Of a DNA stretch of 64,000 bases, positions 46,500 through 56,105 are shown piece by piece. The DNA lies in NCBI GenBank assembly GCA_023259055.1, contig JAHFQZ010000001.1:186001-250000 (forward strand). Direction: 5' to 3'. Positions within the stretch are counted from its first letter, which is position 1, and each line of letters begins with the position of its first letter. The translations under genes were made by a program, and so were the position numbers. Source of the stretch: Nitrosomonadales bacterium (GTDB lineage Bacteria; Pseudomonadota; Gammaproteobacteria; Burkholderiales; Gallionellaceae). Under the pieces are notes generated by a model, which was not told the DNA's origin, did no database searches, and saw only the letters and a program-made list of their open reading frames with translations.

Positions 46500-46991
46500 A
46501 TGGACAGACGCTCTTTCATCAAGCTTGGTGCTGGCGGGGCAGGTGCGCTGGCATTGTCGAAGTTCTTCATGGTTGGGCAGGCCATTGCCACCGAGCGCAT
46601 CGCGAAATTCAGCAGAACTGATGCGGAATGGAAGCAACTACTCACCCCCGAACAATATTACGTGCTGCGTCAGGAAGGCACTGAGCAAGCAAAATCCAGT
46701 CCGCTCGATCGCGAAAAGCGCAGCGGGCTGTTTCTCTGCGTCGCCTGCGACCTGCCGCTGTTCCCATCCAAATACAAATTCGACAGCGGCACCGGCTGGC
46801 CGAGCTTCTATGACGTGCTGCCCGGCCACGTCGAGACCAAAACCGACAACAAGCTGGATCCGCCGCGCACCGAATATCACTGCGCTCGCTGCGGAGGTCA
46901 TCAAGGCCATGTTTTCAACGACGGCCCGAAGCCCACCGGCCTGCGCTATTGCAACAACGGCGTGGCGCTGAAGTTCGTTCTCGACAAGTAA
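46500..46991 (+). CDS. msrB: Tat-exported methionine-R-sulfoxide reductase (MsrB)
   Basis: Reduces R-methionine sulfoxide. The first about 31 residues are a twin-arginine signal (M-D-R-R-S-F-I-K-L-G-A-G-G then a hydrophobic core ending A-I-A). The MsrB domain has the four zinc Cys (C-V-A-C and C-A-R-C), G-T-G-W-P-S-F and the catalytic Cys in R-Y-C-N-N-G, where most relatives have R-Y-C-I-N-S. The ATG at 46500 follows GGAGGATGCC. Export implies protein repair in the periplasm, with an unknown electron donor. Confidence 0.92.
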   Translation: MDRRSFIKLGAGGAGALALSKFFMVGQAIATERIAKFSRTDAEWKQLLTPEQYYVLRQEGTEQAKSSPLDREKRSGLFLCVACDLPLFPSKYKFDSGTGWPSFYDVLPGHVETKTDNKLDPPRTEYHCARCGGHQGHVFNDGPKPTGLRYCNNGVALKFVLDK

Positions 46992-46994
46992 TAA

Positions 46995-47026
46995 AGGAAC
47001 GCTCTCGACATCAGCCAAGCGTTCCT
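46995..47026 (+). terminator. Hairpin after msrB, possible terminator
   Basis: AGGAACGCT (46995-47003) and AGCGTTCCT (47018-47026) form a 9-bp stem with a 14-base loop immediately after the msrB stop. No T-run follows, so termination would be weak; it may instead protect the 3' end. Confidence 0.4.
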
Positions 47027-47149
47027 CGAAAGCGTGAGACTAATCGTCTCCCCCCTGCATTCTGCCGGATGACGAATGGGCGCTTAGCGGAAGTTGGAAA
47101 GTGGCACGGGAAAAGAATGTCGCGGGCGAATTGAACCTGAGCTGCCCCT

Positions 47150-48124
47150 TTGATTCGCCTCTTTGATCCGCTAGACTGTGCCGAAACGAACCGGGCCATT
47201 ATTCCCTTGCCTACCATCACTTACGTGCCGGACAACAAGAGCGTCGAATCGGAGGAAGGTGAAACCATCCTCCAGACCTCCTTGCGACTCGGTATTCCCC
47301 ATACGCACGTATGCGGTGGCAATGCACGCTGCTCCACCTGTCGCGTCATCATCCTGGATGGGCTGGAGAACTGCTCGCAGCGTAATAACCGGGAACAGGT
47401 ACTCGCCCATCGCCTGCGCTTCAGTCCGCAGATTCGTCTCGCCTGTCAGACTTCAATAAATGGTGACGTGACTTTGCGCCGCTTGGTGCTGGATGCAGAA
47501 GACGTGGAACTCACCAGCCAATTGACGCCGGACAAGACCCCCATCTCGGCTGGGGAAGAGCAGAAGATTGCCATTCTGTTTGCCGATATCCGTAAATTCA
47601 CTGCTTTTTCCGAATCTCTTCCACCTTACGATGTCATCCATGTGCTGAACCGCTATTTCGATCAAATGGGCAAGGTGATTAATCTGAACGGAGGGTACAT
47701 CGACAATTACATGGGCGATGGCCTGATGGCGTTATTTGGCGTCGACCATCCGCAGGAGTCTACGCTCAGCGCTGTAAGGGCCGGGCTGGGCATGCTCGAA
47801 GCAGTCGAACAACTCAGGGCCTATCTGGAAAACATTTACGGCATGAGTTTTCAAATCGGTATCGGTATACATTACGGAGAGATTGTGCTCGGCAGCATAG
47901 GCGCCAAAGATGCGCGGAGGATGACTGCAATAGGGGATGCGGTCAACCTCGCCAGCCGCGTTGAGCAGGCCAACAAGGAATATGGGACACAATTGCTGGT
48001 TTCCGAGCATGCCTATGATGAAGTTCGGCAACATGCCCGTGTCGGCCGAGAGTTCGCCGATACAGCCTTGAAGGGGAAAAGCGGCAAATACAAGCTATAT
48101 GAAATTGTCGGATTGAAAACCTGA
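47150..48124 (+). CDS. Class III nucleotide cyclase with N-terminal [2Fe-2S] ferredoxin domain
   Basis: 324 residues in two parts. Residues about 20-112 are a plant-type ferredoxin domain with Cys55, Cys61, Cys64 (C-G-G-N-A-R-C-S-T-C) and Cys99. Residues about 138-322 are a class III cyclase with metal Asp146 (F-A-D-I-R-K-F-T) and Asp190 (Y-M-G-D-G) and the transition-state pair in V-N-L-A-S-R. The adenine-selecting Lys usually seen before the second Asp reads Asn187, so ATP versus GTP preference is unsure. The start is TTG at 47150, possibly TTG at 47207; no strong ribosome site is visible. A redox-gated cyclase is the natural hypothesis. Confidence 0.87.
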   Translation: MIRLFDPLDCAETNRAIIPLPTITYVPDNKSVESEEGETILQTSLRLGIPHTHVCGGNARCSTCRVIILDGLENCSQRNNREQVLAHRLRFSPQIRLACQTSINGDVTLRRLVLDAEDVELTSQLTPDKTPISAGEEQKIAILFADIRKFTAFSESLPPYDVIHVLNRYFDQMGKVINLNGGYIDNYMGDGLMALFGVDHPQESTLSAVRAGLGMLEAVEQLRAYLENIYGMSFQIGIGIHYGEIVLGSIGAKDARRMTAIGDAVNLASRVEQANKEYGTQLLVSEHAYDEVRQHARVGREFADTALKGKSGKYKLYEIVGLKT

Positions 48125-48238
48125 CCCACAACACAAGATTTTAGCTAACCGGTTATCCGTACCAACAGCGTTGAGAGAGAATCACCAATATGCACGCTTT
48201 GATGTTGCGCCGTAATTTTACGGTGTGGTGCACACACT

Positions 48239-49153
48239 TCAAATCGCACAACTCTCAGTCTCCCGCAACTGCTTCAGATATTCCTCCACCCGATCGCGCA
48301 ATGTCTCCGGCGCGGTGACGATGTCGCGCACCAGCGCGAACAACGGGTAGGCGCTCCACTCGAACAAATGGTATTTCTCCACCATCTGCAAGGTATGCAC
48401 CCCCTCGCCGGAAATGTCCGACCATTCGCCGCGAACCAGTTGTTGCCCGAGAGCATGATGATGCGAGCCCGCACTCGTCGCTGTCGTCAACAGATCGCCC
48501 AGGCCGGCATAGCTGAACGGCGTGTGCATCTGACCGCCGAACGATTGCACGATGCCGGACAGCTCCGCAATCGCGGCAACCATCAGGTGCCCGCGCATGT
48601 TGTCGCCCAGCCCCAGCTCATCCGCCACGCCGAACATGATCGCATACACATTCTTCAGGATCACCGACCAGCTCCTGCCGTGCATGTCCGCCGCCTGCTG
48701 GCAGATCAGCGTGCTGCCCCGGAACAAACTTTCAATCACTTCAAAATCGGCTGCCCCGGATAGCACCACATCGGCAAACCCGTGCTGTCCTGTCGCAAGC
48801 TCCTTCGAGATCATCGGGCCATACACCACGCCGTAGTGATGCCTGCCTGCAAACACGCGCTCGAATACCTGAGCTGCCGTCCGCCCCGATTCATCCAGCC
48901 CTTTTGCGATGGTGAGGCACAGGCTGTCTTTTGCGAGATGCGGCGCGATGCGGCTGGCAATCTCATCGTGCGGATTCACCGGCAGGCAGAACAGGATCAC
49001 CTGCGCCCCGGCGACTTCTTCCTCCAGCGTCGATTTGCTTCCCTTTACCACCACGCCCATGTTCCAGATGCGCACATCGTGCCGCGCCGCCAACAGATAC
49101 TCCATGGCATGCCCCATCTTGCCGTAACCCAGAATCAATACGCGTTGTTTCAT
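48239..49153 (-). CDS. GpsA-like NAD(P)-dependent glycerol-3-phosphate dehydrogenase
   Basis: 304 residues. The N-terminal Rossmann loop is I-L-G-Y-G-K-M-G, and the catalytic Lys lies in I-L-K-N-V-Y-A-I-M-F-G, with G-D-N-M-R and Y-A-G-L-G-D-L-L-T-T-A-T following as in GpsA. The glycine loop differs from the classical G-A-G-A-W-G-T of housekeeping GpsA, so this may be a second, specialised copy. GAGGTGC lies before the ATG. Monocistronic. Confidence 0.8.
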   Translation of the reverse strand: MKQRVLILGYGKMGHAMEYLLAARHDVRIWNMGVVVKGSKSTLEEEVAGAQVILFCLPVNPHDEIASRIAPHLAKDSLCLTIAKGLDESGRTAAQVFERVFAGRHHYGVVYGPMISKELATGQHGFADVVLSGAADFEVIESLFRGSTLICQQAADMHGRSWSVILKNVYAIMFGVADELGLGDNMRGHLMVAAIAELSGIVQSFGGQMHTPFSYAGLGDLLTTATSAGSHHHALGQQLVRGEWSDISGEGVHTLQMVEKYHLFEWSAYPLFALVRDIVTAPETLRDRVEEYLKQLRETESCAI

Positions 49154-49293
49154 ATCTGCACCTCGTTTAGACAGATGGACGATATCCTAAATTGAAAAAG
49201 TTCGCGAATGCGGGCCAACTCAACCTGGCCACCTCGGCTCGCCCTCTTGGCTCGCAAGCAATTGCCGGACAAAATGCTATACTTTTTACATGG

Positions 49294-49424
49294 GGAAGCG
49301 CTGAATAAGTCCGTTCGTGGTGAGTGCTTCCCGTTCGCCCCGAGTACCGCGCGCAGCGTGGTATATCGAAGGGTGTGAACGGGAAATATATCGAACCATA
49401 GTTTTGGACTTATTCAGCGCTTCC
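49294..49424. mobile_element. 131-bp MITE-like element with 19-bp perfect terminal inverted repeats
   Basis: GGAAGCGCTGAATAAGTCC (49294-49312) is exactly repeated in reverse at 49406-49424. The interior, with GTTCGTGGTGAG-type sequence, has no coding capacity, so any transposase must act in trans. The ends look like those of IS elements with GGAAG...GAATAAGTC termini, but the family is inference. I could not identify a target-site duplication. The element fills most of the 344-base gap between gpsA-like and coiled-coil genes. Confidence 0.82.
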
Positions 49425-49497
49425 ATAGTACGTATACGGCATGCATCGCATGCCGCGAGTGTTCCCGGAATTTTTTCATGACCACGAGAGGTCCAGC

Positions 49498-49878
49498 ATG
49501 TCCAACGCAGATAAAACAACGATCAAGGTTCGCGCCTATTCCGGCGATGCGAATATCGTTGCTCCGCGAAACAACCTCACCGAAGAACAGAACAACGCGT
49601 TGGAACTGGTAAAGAAAACCGCACAGTTTGAAGAAGAGAAGAAAAAATCGCTCGAACACCTGAAGACAATCGAACAGCTACAGGCAAGCCTCAAACAGGA
49701 ACAGGCAAATTCAGCCGAGATGGCAAAGAAAATAGCCGGGCTGGAAGCTAAAGTAAAAGAACTTTCCGGGCTGGAAACAAAAGCAAAAGAATTGGCTGCG
49801 CTGGAAGCCAAAGTCAAAGAATTGACCGAGGTGCTCGGCAAGATTTCAGGGATTGCAGCCACGGGAAAAGCGGGTTAG
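49498..49878 (+). CDS. Small coiled-coil protein of unknown function
   Basis: 126 residues. A short N-terminal part (T-T-I-K-V-R-A-Y-S-G-D-A-N) is followed by an unbroken heptad-rich helix, including three A-L-E-A-K-V-K-E-L-type 11- to 13-residue repeats near the C-terminus. I chose the ATG at 49498, preceded by GAGAGG; the longer frame begins in the MITE flank. No membrane segment. It may be a structural or scaffolding protein; I do not recognise a family. Confidence 0.6.
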   Translation: MSNADKTTIKVRAYSGDANIVAPRNNLTEEQNNALELVKKTAQFEEEKKKSLEHLKTIEQLQASLKQEQANSAEMAKKIAGLEAKVKELSGLETKAKELAALEAKVKELTEVLGKISGIAATGKAG

Positions 49879-49951
49879 CGAAGCCTGAGCTTGTTTAGCT
49901 GCGAATAGATTGCGAAGCTGATCCCAAAAGCTGCCAGAAAATTTGAGCCCA

Positions 49952-50800
49952 TTATTTTTTCAATAACCCAACAGTTTCTGCCTTAGCGATTAAATAATTC
50001 ACAAACGCTGAACACGATACAACCATGTACTTCGCTTCATCGAAGCCAACAGTCGACTCGTCAAGGATTGCATGGCGTATGCCGTTTTCATCGCTTGTGT
50101 AACCATAAAGTTTATTGAAACCGGCTTGAAGACCACCGTGAAGATTTGTCAATTTTGATAGTTCGGCGAGCGCATCCGAAAGGCCATGTGAATTTTCTTT
50201 GCCAAGAATTTTCGCAATCGACTCAACAGCACTGATAGATTCTTTTATTGAATTTCGGTAGTCGGGTTCTGGCTTCTTTGCAAGCAAAGAGAGCGCTGAT
50301 TTTAAGTGATGGTGTGCGCCATCAAGACCGGCGCGAGATGTTATTTCGATGGCGCACGAAATTTCCTGCGTCTCAGCAGGACTCGATATTGGCGCTAACT
50401 CGCCAGCTATGAAACGGAAGCCAGACATTTCTCTCTGAAAAACAAGATTAAAAAACTTTTCAAGTTCATCTGGGTGATAGGCTGGGTACTGCACGATGCT
50501 CTTATAGTTATTGACTATGGCCTCGACAAAATCATAGGTCTTATTCCAAGGAAGTGAAAAAAAATAAGATTTAAGCCATTCTCGGCAGCGAATGTCGTAT
50601 ACAGGTAGCTCATCCACTGGAACTTTTCTAAAATTGTGTGCTATCCACTTTGCAAGTGGTATCCAGTGTTCATCCCGATTCTCAAAAAGAGTGTGAAGTG
50701 AATTCCAGATAGAATTGCGGAGTTCCGCATTCATGCTATCGGTTTGCAATGTTGGCGAAGCCACTTCAATTCCAAGGCGTTCTGAGAAACTCTTCTTCAT
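49952..50800 (-). CDS. AbiJ-like protein, candidate abortive-infection gene
   Basis: 282 residues. The N-terminus (F-S-E-R-L-G-I, then L-Q-T-D-S-M-N-A-E-L-R-N-S-I-W-N) matches the AbiJ N-terminal domain 4 type. The C-terminal part (Y-R-N-S-I-K-E-S-I-S-A-V-E-S and L-Y-G-Y-T-S-D-E-N-G-I-R-H-A) matches the helical HEPN-like domain of such proteins. HEPN domains in defence genes are often RNases; the catalytic pair is not certain here. The DNA is visibly more A/T-rich than its neighbours, as expected for an acquired gene. It lies alone between the coiled-coil gene and mutS. Confidence 0.65.
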   Translation of the reverse strand: MKKSFSERLGIEVASPTLQTDSMNAELRNSIWNSLHTLFENRDEHWIPLAKWIAHNFRKVPVDELPVYDIRCREWLKSYFFSLPWNKTYDFVEAIVNNYKSIVQYPAYHPDELEKFFNLVFQREMSGFRFIAGELAPISSPAETQEISCAIEITSRAGLDGAHHHLKSALSLLAKKPEPDYRNSIKESISAVESIAKILGKENSHGLSDALAELSKLTNLHGGLQAGFNKLYGYTSDENGIRHAILDESTVGFDEAKYMVVSCSAFVNYLIAKAETVGLLKK

Positions 50801-50854
50801 ATTGTTCTTTCCGATAAAACCGCTATCTATATGGAGTGCATTTTGCGCAGAACC

Positions 50855-53539
50855 CTACATGAATTTTTTCAATTGATACAGCCTTTCCAACGCTTCCTTC
50901 GGGCTCAACTCATCCGGCTGAAGTTCGCGCAGTGACTTCAGCACCGGATGTTCTTCCGGTTCCGGCATCTCCGGTTTGCAATCGAACAGGTCGCCCTGCG
51001 GATTCTGTGCAGCACTGTTTTGTTCCAATTTGCGCAGTTGTTTCTTCGCGGCCTTGATGACATCATTGGGCACGCCCGCGAGGGCGGCGACTTGCAGGCC
51101 GTAGCTCTGGCTGGCTGCGCCTTCGTTCACCGAGTGCAGGAACACGATGCTGTGCTGGTGCTCGATGGCGGCGAGGTGGACGTTGGCGAGCTGGGCGAAT
51201 TCTTCGGCGAGGCGCGTGAGTTCAAAGTAGTGCGTGGCGAACAGCGTGTAGCTGCGGTTCTTTTCCAGCAGGTGGCGCGCGATGGCGTAGGCGAGCGCGA
51301 GACCGTCAAAGGTGGAGGTGCCGCGCCCGATCTCGTCCACCAGCACCAGGCTTTTCTCGGTGGCGTTGTGCAGGATGTTGGCGGCCTCAGTCATTTCGAC
51401 CATAAAGGTGGAGCGCCCAGAGGCGAGGTCGTCCGATGCGCCGATGCGCGTGAATATCTGGTCGATCTCGCCGAGCACCGCTTGCTGCGCCGGGACGAAG
51501 CAGCCGACATGCGCGAGCAGCGCAATGATCGCGACTTGGCGCATGTAGGTGGATTTACCGCCCATGTTCGGGCCGGTAATCAGCAGCGTGCGGCGCGCAT
51601 CAGAGAGCGTGGTGTCGTTGGGCGTGAACTGCCCGGACTGATTTTTTATTTGGGCTTCCACCACCGGATGACGGCCCTGGGTGATGTTGATCTGCGCATC
51701 GTCGCTGAATTGCGGCGCGCTGAAATTCAGTGTCGCGGTTCTTTCAGCAAAAGTGGCGAGCACGTCCAGTTCGGCAATCGCGGCGGCGATGCGTTGCAGT
51801 TGCTGAATAAAAGGTGCTAACTGGTCGAGCAGTTGTTCGTAGAGGAATTTTTCGCGCGCCAGCGCGCGCTCGTTCGCCGACAGTGCCTTGTCCTCGAAGG
51901 TCTTCAGTTCCGGCGTGATATAGCGTTCGGCGTTCTTCAGCGTCTGGCGGCGGCGGTAATCGTCCGGCACGTTGGCGCTCTGCGCATGTGTCACCTCGAT
52001 GTAGAAACCGTGTACGCGGTTGTATTCGACTTTCAGCGTGGCGATGCCGGTGCGCGCCCGTTCGCGCGCTTCCAGCGACAGCAGAAAATCTCCGCAGTTG
52101 GTCTGGATGCCGCGCAGCTCGTCAAGTTCGGCGTCGAAGTTGTCGGCGATTACGCCGCCTTCTCTCAGCACTGAAGAAGGTTCGGCTTTTATTGTTTTCT
52201 GTAGCAGCTCGACCAATGCATGGTCGGCTTGTAGTGCATCGGTGAGTGAATTCAGCAAGGACGTGTAGGGTGGGCACGCTTCTGTGCCCACGCGGTTTGC
52301 ATCGGGCATTTCCGCGTGGGCAGCAGAGCTGCCCACCCTACGGAGTTCGGCATATAGTTGCGGCAAGGTGAGCAACGTGTCGCGTAGTCCAGAGAGGTCG
52401 CGCGGACGTGCGCTGCGCAAGGCGATGCGCGCGGTGACGCGTTCTACATCCACGCTCGGTTTGAGGTGGTCCTGGACTTGGCAGTGCAGCTCGCCCAGTT
52501 GCTCGACCGCATCCAGCCTCGCGCGCAGCACATTCCGGTTGCGCAGCGGATGATGCAACCAGTGGTACAGCAGGCGGCTGCCCATGTTGGTCGCGCAGGT
52601 GTCGAGCAGCGATAGCAGTGTGGGGGCTGGTTCGCCGCGCAGGGTCTGGGTGATTTCCAGATTGCGCCGCGTCGCGGCATCCATGCGCACATATTGGTCG
52701 GCGCTGTACACCTGCATGCTGCGGATGTGGCTGATGGCCTGGCCTTGGGTAAGCTTCGCGTAGCCGAGCAGCGCGCCCGCCGCTTCCAGTCCCACACTGA
52801 AATCATTGCAACCGAACCCTGCAAGATCGAGCGTGGCGAATTGCTGGCACAGCGCGCGGCGTGCCGTGTCCAACTCGAAATGCCAGTCGGGCAGCGTCTT
52901 GAGAGCCGCGTGGATGCTGGTTTGCAGGCCGGCGTTTTCGGCGTGCAGGATTTCGGAAGGCTGAAGGCGTTCGAGTTCGGTGGGCAGATTTTCGGCGGAA
53001 GTCTCGCAGACGAAGAATTGGCCTGAGGCCAGATTCAGCCAGGCCAGTCCCAGCTTACCGCTGCGTTCGTGCACTGCCAGCAGCAGGCAGTCGCGCTTTT
53101 CTTCCAGCAGTGCGGAGTCGGTGACGGTACCGGGGGTGACGATGCGCACCACCTTGCGTTCGACCGGGCCTTTGCTGGTGGCGGGGTCACCGATCTGTTC
53201 GCAGATCGCGACCGATTCGCCAAGCTTGACCAGCCGCGCCAGATACTGCTCGGCGGCGTGGTACGGCACACCGGCCATCTTGATTGGCTGGCCGTTGGAG
53301 GCTCCGCGCTGCGTCAGTGTGATGTCGAGCAGCTTGGCGGCACGCGCTGCGTCCTCATGGAACAGTTCGTAAAAATCCCCCATGCGGTAAAACAGCAGCA
53401 TGTCAGGATGCTCTGCCTTGATGCGCAGATATTGCTGCATCATCGGGGTGTGATTCCCAGCCGCAGGCTGCGCAATACCGGTGTTGGCTGCGTCGGCTAC
53501 TACTCGCCTACCCTGTAGCTGGGAATGTGTTTCAGTCAT
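50855..53539 (-). CDS. mutS: DNA mismatch repair protein MutS with a repeat-derived insertion
   Basis: Recognises mismatches. 894 residues: mismatch-binding domain with [11 protein letters not shown], core, clamp, and an ABC-type ATPase domain with Walker [20 protein letters not shown] and A-T-H-Y-F-E-L. In the lever/core part there are about 26 extra residues ([16 protein letters not shown] and onward to C-P-P-Y) encoded exactly by a GTAGGGTGGGC palindromic element. Its reading frame is kept. The N-terminus is about 25 residues longer than usual before N-H-T-P-M-M. Confidence 0.95.
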   Translation of the reverse strand: MTETHSQLQGRRVVADAANTGIAQPAAGNHTPMMQQYLRIKAEHPDMLLFYRMGDFYELFHEDAARAAKLLDITLTQRGASNGQPIKMAGVPYHAAEQYLARLVKLGESVAICEQIGDPATSKGPVERKVVRIVTPGTVTDSALLEEKRDCLLLAVHERSGKLGLAWLNLASGQFFVCETSAENLPTELERLQPSEILHAENAGLQTSIHAALKTLPDWHFELDTARRALCQQFATLDLAGFGCNDFSVGLEAAGALLGYAKLTQGQAISHIRSMQVYSADQYVRMDAATRRNLEITQTLRGEPAPTLLSLLDTCATNMGSRLLYHWLHHPLRNRNVLRARLDAVEQLGELHCQVQDHLKPSVDVERVTARIALRSARPRDLSGLRDTLLTLPQLYAELRRVGSSAAHAEMPDANRVGTEACPPYTSLLNSLTDALQADHALVELLQKTIKAEPSSVLREGGVIADNFDAELDELRGIQTNCGDFLLSLEARERARTGIATLKVEYNRVHGFYIEVTHAQSANVPDDYRRRQTLKNAERYITPELKTFEDKALSANERALAREKFLYEQLLDQLAPFIQQLQRIAAAIAELDVLATFAERTATLNFSAPQFSDDAQINITQGRHPVVEAQIKNQSGQFTPNDTTLSDARRTLLITGPNMGGKSTYMRQVAIIALLAHVGCFVPAQQAVLGEIDQIFTRIGASDDLASGRSTFMVEMTEAANILHNATEKSLVLVDEIGRGTSTFDGLALAYAIARHLLEKNRSYTLFATHYFELTRLAEEFAQLANVHLAAIEHQHSIVFLHSVNEGAASQSYGLQVAALAGVPNDVIKAAKKQLRKLEQNSAAQNPQGDLFDCKPEMPEPEEHPVLKSLRELQPDELSPKEALERLYQLKKFM
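52265..52341. repeat. GTAGGGTGGGC palindromic repeat, copy inside mutS
   Basis: 77-bp element with the same 11-bp ends (GTAGGGTGGGC, GCCCACCCTAC) and inner GTGCCCACGCGG/CCGCGTGGGCA arms as the intergenic copy at 12520-12606. Inserted in frame in mutS, it is translated as about 26 residues. Confidence 0.92.
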
Positions 53540-53548
53540 GACTTGTCG

Positions 53549-54346
53549 TCAGGCTTTTAATCCGGGGGTCAGATGCGGTGCCATCACCTGCAGCAGCAGC
53601 GGGTGGATGTTGGGATTGCCCGCGCAGATATTACCGTTCTTGAGATAAGTGTCCGAGCCGTGCAGGTCGCTGACCATGCCGCCCGCTTCGGTAATCAGCA
53701 GGCAGCCTGCTGCCATGTCCCATGGCTTGAGCCCGGTTTCAAAGAAGCCGTCATAGCGGCCTGCGGCCACCCATGCAAGATCGAGCGCGGCAGAACCGGG
53801 GCGGCGCAGGCCGGCGGTTTTTTGTATCAGGTCTTTGAAAATGCCGATGTAGGCATCCATGTGTTCAAACCTGGTGTAGGGGAAGCCGGTGCCGATCAGG
53901 CTGTCGGCAAGGTGCAAGCGTTTGGTGACGCGCAGGCGTTTGTCGTTGAGGAACGCGCCGCGTCCGCGCGTGGCGGTGAACAGTTCATTTTTTACCGGGT
54001 CGTACACCACTGCCTGGGTGATGATGCCTTTGTGCTGCAACGCGATGGACACTGAATATTGCGGAAGACCATGCAAAAAATTGGTCGTGCCGTCCAGCGG
54101 GTCGATGATCCAGAGAAAATCAGACTCGCCTTGGCTGCCGCTCTCTTCTGCTAGAATCGCGTGGTCAGGATAGGCTTCCAGCAAGGTCTGGATGATGGTT
54201 TGCTCAGCAGCGTGATCCACTTCGCTGACGAAATCCGCATGGGATTTCTTGGTGATGGTGAGATGATCGATCTTGTCGGCGGAGCGGTGAATCAGGTTGC
54301 CGGCGCGACGCGCGGCTTTCACCGCGATGTTGAGCATGGGGTGCAT
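53549..54346 (-). CDS. suhB: Inositol monophosphatase family protein (SuhB-like)
   Basis: 265 residues with the family's metal-binding motifs: [25 protein letters not shown] and W-D-M-A-A-G. Hydrolyses inositol 1-phosphate in vitro; in E. coli SuhB also takes part in rRNA antitermination. Lies 9 bases upstream of mutS on the same strand but is normally independent of it. Confidence 0.93.
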   Translation of the reverse strand: MHPMLNIAVKAARRAGNLIHRSADKIDHLTITKKSHADFVSEVDHAAEQTIIQTLLEAYPDHAILAEESGSQGESDFLWIIDPLDGTTNFLHGLPQYSVSIALQHKGIITQAVVYDPVKNELFTATRGRGAFLNDKRLRVTKRLHLADSLIGTGFPYTRFEHMDAYIGIFKDLIQKTAGLRRPGSAALDLAWVAAGRYDGFFETGLKPWDMAAGCLLITEAGGMVSDLHGSDTYLKNGNICAGNPNIHPLLLQVMAPHLTPGLKA

Positions 54347-54433
54347 AATTTACGACCTTTTTAATGAGCTGGGGAATTCAGCGTGTATTTTAGTTGGTAT
54401 TACGCTTTGTATAAACCCTTAAAAACAGTTGTC

Positions 54434-54546
54434 GGAAGATTACGCAGATAGACGCAGATTAAACCGAAAAATCTGGACTATGCGCGCTGTCAGAATTTGT
54501 TAGATGCTAATTTGAAAATCTGTGAAATCTGCGTAATCTGCGGATA
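54434..54546. repeat. CCGCAGATT/AATCTGCGG palindromic repeat, copy 2
   Basis: The left part (GATTACGCAGATAGACGCAGATTA) is mirrored by AATCTGTGAAATCTGCG and TAATCTGCGG at the right end. Same family as 20170-20250, with a longer unrelated loop. It occupies the gap between the divergent suhB and trmJ genes and stops about 16 bases before the trmJ start, so it probably forms part of the trmJ leader. Confidence 0.82.
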
Positions 54547-54562
54547 GGACGTTAGCTTGGAT

Positions 54563-55321
54563 ATGATGAATAATGTTAGGGTCGTGCTCAGCCACACCAC
54601 CCATCCGGGTAATATCGGTGCGGCGGCACGCGCCATGAAAACGATGGGGCTGCGTCATCTGTATCTGATCAACCCGAGGTATTTTCCCGACCCGCAGGCC
54701 GATGCGATGGCCGCCGGAGCGGACGATCTATTGCGCGATGCGGTGGTGTGCGGCTCCATTGATGAGGCCTTGCACGGCGTGGTGTTCACGGTGGCTATGA
54801 CCGCGCGATTGCGCGATATTTCCATTGAGGTGAAAAGCCCGCGCGAGGCGATGCCACTATTGCTGCAGCAGGCCGCGCAACAGCCGGTAGCGCTTCTGTT
54901 CGGCACCGAGATGTCCGGCCTGACCAATGAGGAAATGGGCAAGGCGCAGGTGTTAGTCAATATTCCCGCCAATCCGGATTTTTCTTCACTCAATCTGGCA
55001 GCTGCGGTGCAGGTGATGGGCTACGAGCTTAACGCGGCAGCGCAAAGTCATGTACCGGACGTGCCGGAATCCCGGCCCGCGCCGCATGAGCAGGTTGAAG
55101 GGTTTTTCGCGCATCTGGAAAGAACACTGCTCGAAATCGGCTTTTTCACCACGCAGAACCCCGCGCGAATGATGCAGCGCCTGCGTCGTTTGTATGCACG
55201 GGCGCGGCTGGAACCTGAGGAGGTCAATATCCTGCGCGGCATATTGAGTGTGACAACCGAGTACAATGCACGACTGAAAAACCGCTATTTGGAAGAGCAT
55301 TCAGATGTTCAAAAACATTAG
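54563..55321 (+). CDS. trmJ: tRNA (cytidine/uridine-2'-O-)-methyltransferase TrmJ
   Basis: SPOUT methyltransferase acting on position 32 of tRNA. Motif [16 protein letters not shown] is at the N-terminus, with [10 protein letters not shown] and [13 protein letters not shown] in the knot. I chose the ATG at 54563 (252 residues); a TTG two codons earlier and an ATG one codon later are possible. Its end overlaps cysE by 17 bases, indicating coupling. Confidence 0.92.
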   Translation: MMNNVRVVLSHTTHPGNIGAAARAMKTMGLRHLYLINPRYFPDPQADAMAAGADDLLRDAVVCGSIDEALHGVVFTVAMTARLRDISIEVKSPREAMPLLLQQAAQQPVALLFGTEMSGLTNEEMGKAQVLVNIPANPDFSSLNLAAAVQVMGYELNAAAQSHVPDVPESRPAPHEQVEGFFAHLERTLLEIGFFTTQNPARMMQRLRRLYARARLEPEEVNILRGILSVTTEYNARLKNRYLEEHSDVQKH

Positions 55322-56036
55322 AGAAGACATCGCCAGCGTGTTCGACCGCGACCCGGCAGCACGCAGCACTTTCGAGGTAATTACCTGCTACCCGGGCTTG
55401 CACGCGCGCGTCATGCATCGCATGGCGAATACTTTGTGGCACGCCAACCTGAAATGGCTGGCGCGTTTTCTGTCGCATATCTCGCGCTGGTTTACAGGCA
55501 TCGAGATTCATCCCGGCGCTTCCATCGGGAGGCGCTTCTTTATCGATCACGGCATGGGAGTAGTGATCGGCGAGACCGCCGAAATCGGCGACGATGTCAC
55601 GCTCTACCACGGCGTCACGCTGGGCGGCACCTCATGGCGGCACGGCAAGCGGCACCCCACTTTGGGCAACGGCGTGGTGGTTGGCGCGGGAGCCAAGATA
55701 TTAGGCCCGATCACAATAGGCGATGGCGCGAAAATCGGATCGAATGCGGTGGTGGTGAAAGATGTCCCGGCAGGCGCGACGGCGGCCGGCATACCCGCGC
55801 GCATTCTTGATGAAGAGAAAAAAATTGCCGGTGGCTTCAAAGCCTATGGTATCGGCAATGACCAGGACGATCCGCTTTCCAAGGCGATACACGGATTGCT
55901 CGGGCATAGCGTCACGGTGGATCAACGCATCGAATTTATCCTGCAACAACTCGAGAAACTGGGTGTCCATGTGGATGATGAGCGCGCCACCGCCGACAAA
56001 TTCGACCCCAACCACCTGAACAAGATAGTTGATTAA
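55305..56036 (+). CDS. cysE: Serine O-acetyltransferase
   Basis: First step of cysteine synthesis. 243 residues: helical N-terminus, then left-handed beta-helix hexapeptides with the catalytic [14 protein letters not shown] and Y-H-G-V-T-L-G-G-T, and N-A-V-V-V-K-D-V-P. Followed by iscR, an order (trmJ-cysE-iscR) seen in other betaproteobacteria, where sulfur for Fe-S clusters comes from cysteine. Confidence 0.95.
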   Translation: MFKNIREDIASVFDRDPAARSTFEVITCYPGLHARVMHRMANTLWHANLKWLARFLSHISRWFTGIEIHPGASIGRRFFIDHGMGVVIGETAEIGDDVTLYHGVTLGGTSWRHGKRHPTLGNGVVVGAGAKILGPITIGDGAKIGSNAVVVKDVPAGATAAGIPARILDEEKKIAGGFKAYGIGNDQDDPLSKAIHGLLGHSVTVDQRIEFILQQLEKLGVHVDDERATADKFDPNHLNKIVD

Positions 56037-56105
56037 ATTGTGTGGGTATTCTATCATTCGCCATCGTTGATTTATTCGTAATTCTTAATATGATTGGAAG
56101 ATGAC

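Noticed and set aside
53440-53539. N-terminal extension of MutS as another repeat insertion
   Set aside because: The DNA there has no palindromic structure and no similarity to the repeat families of the window; a later start codon or natural variation is as likely.
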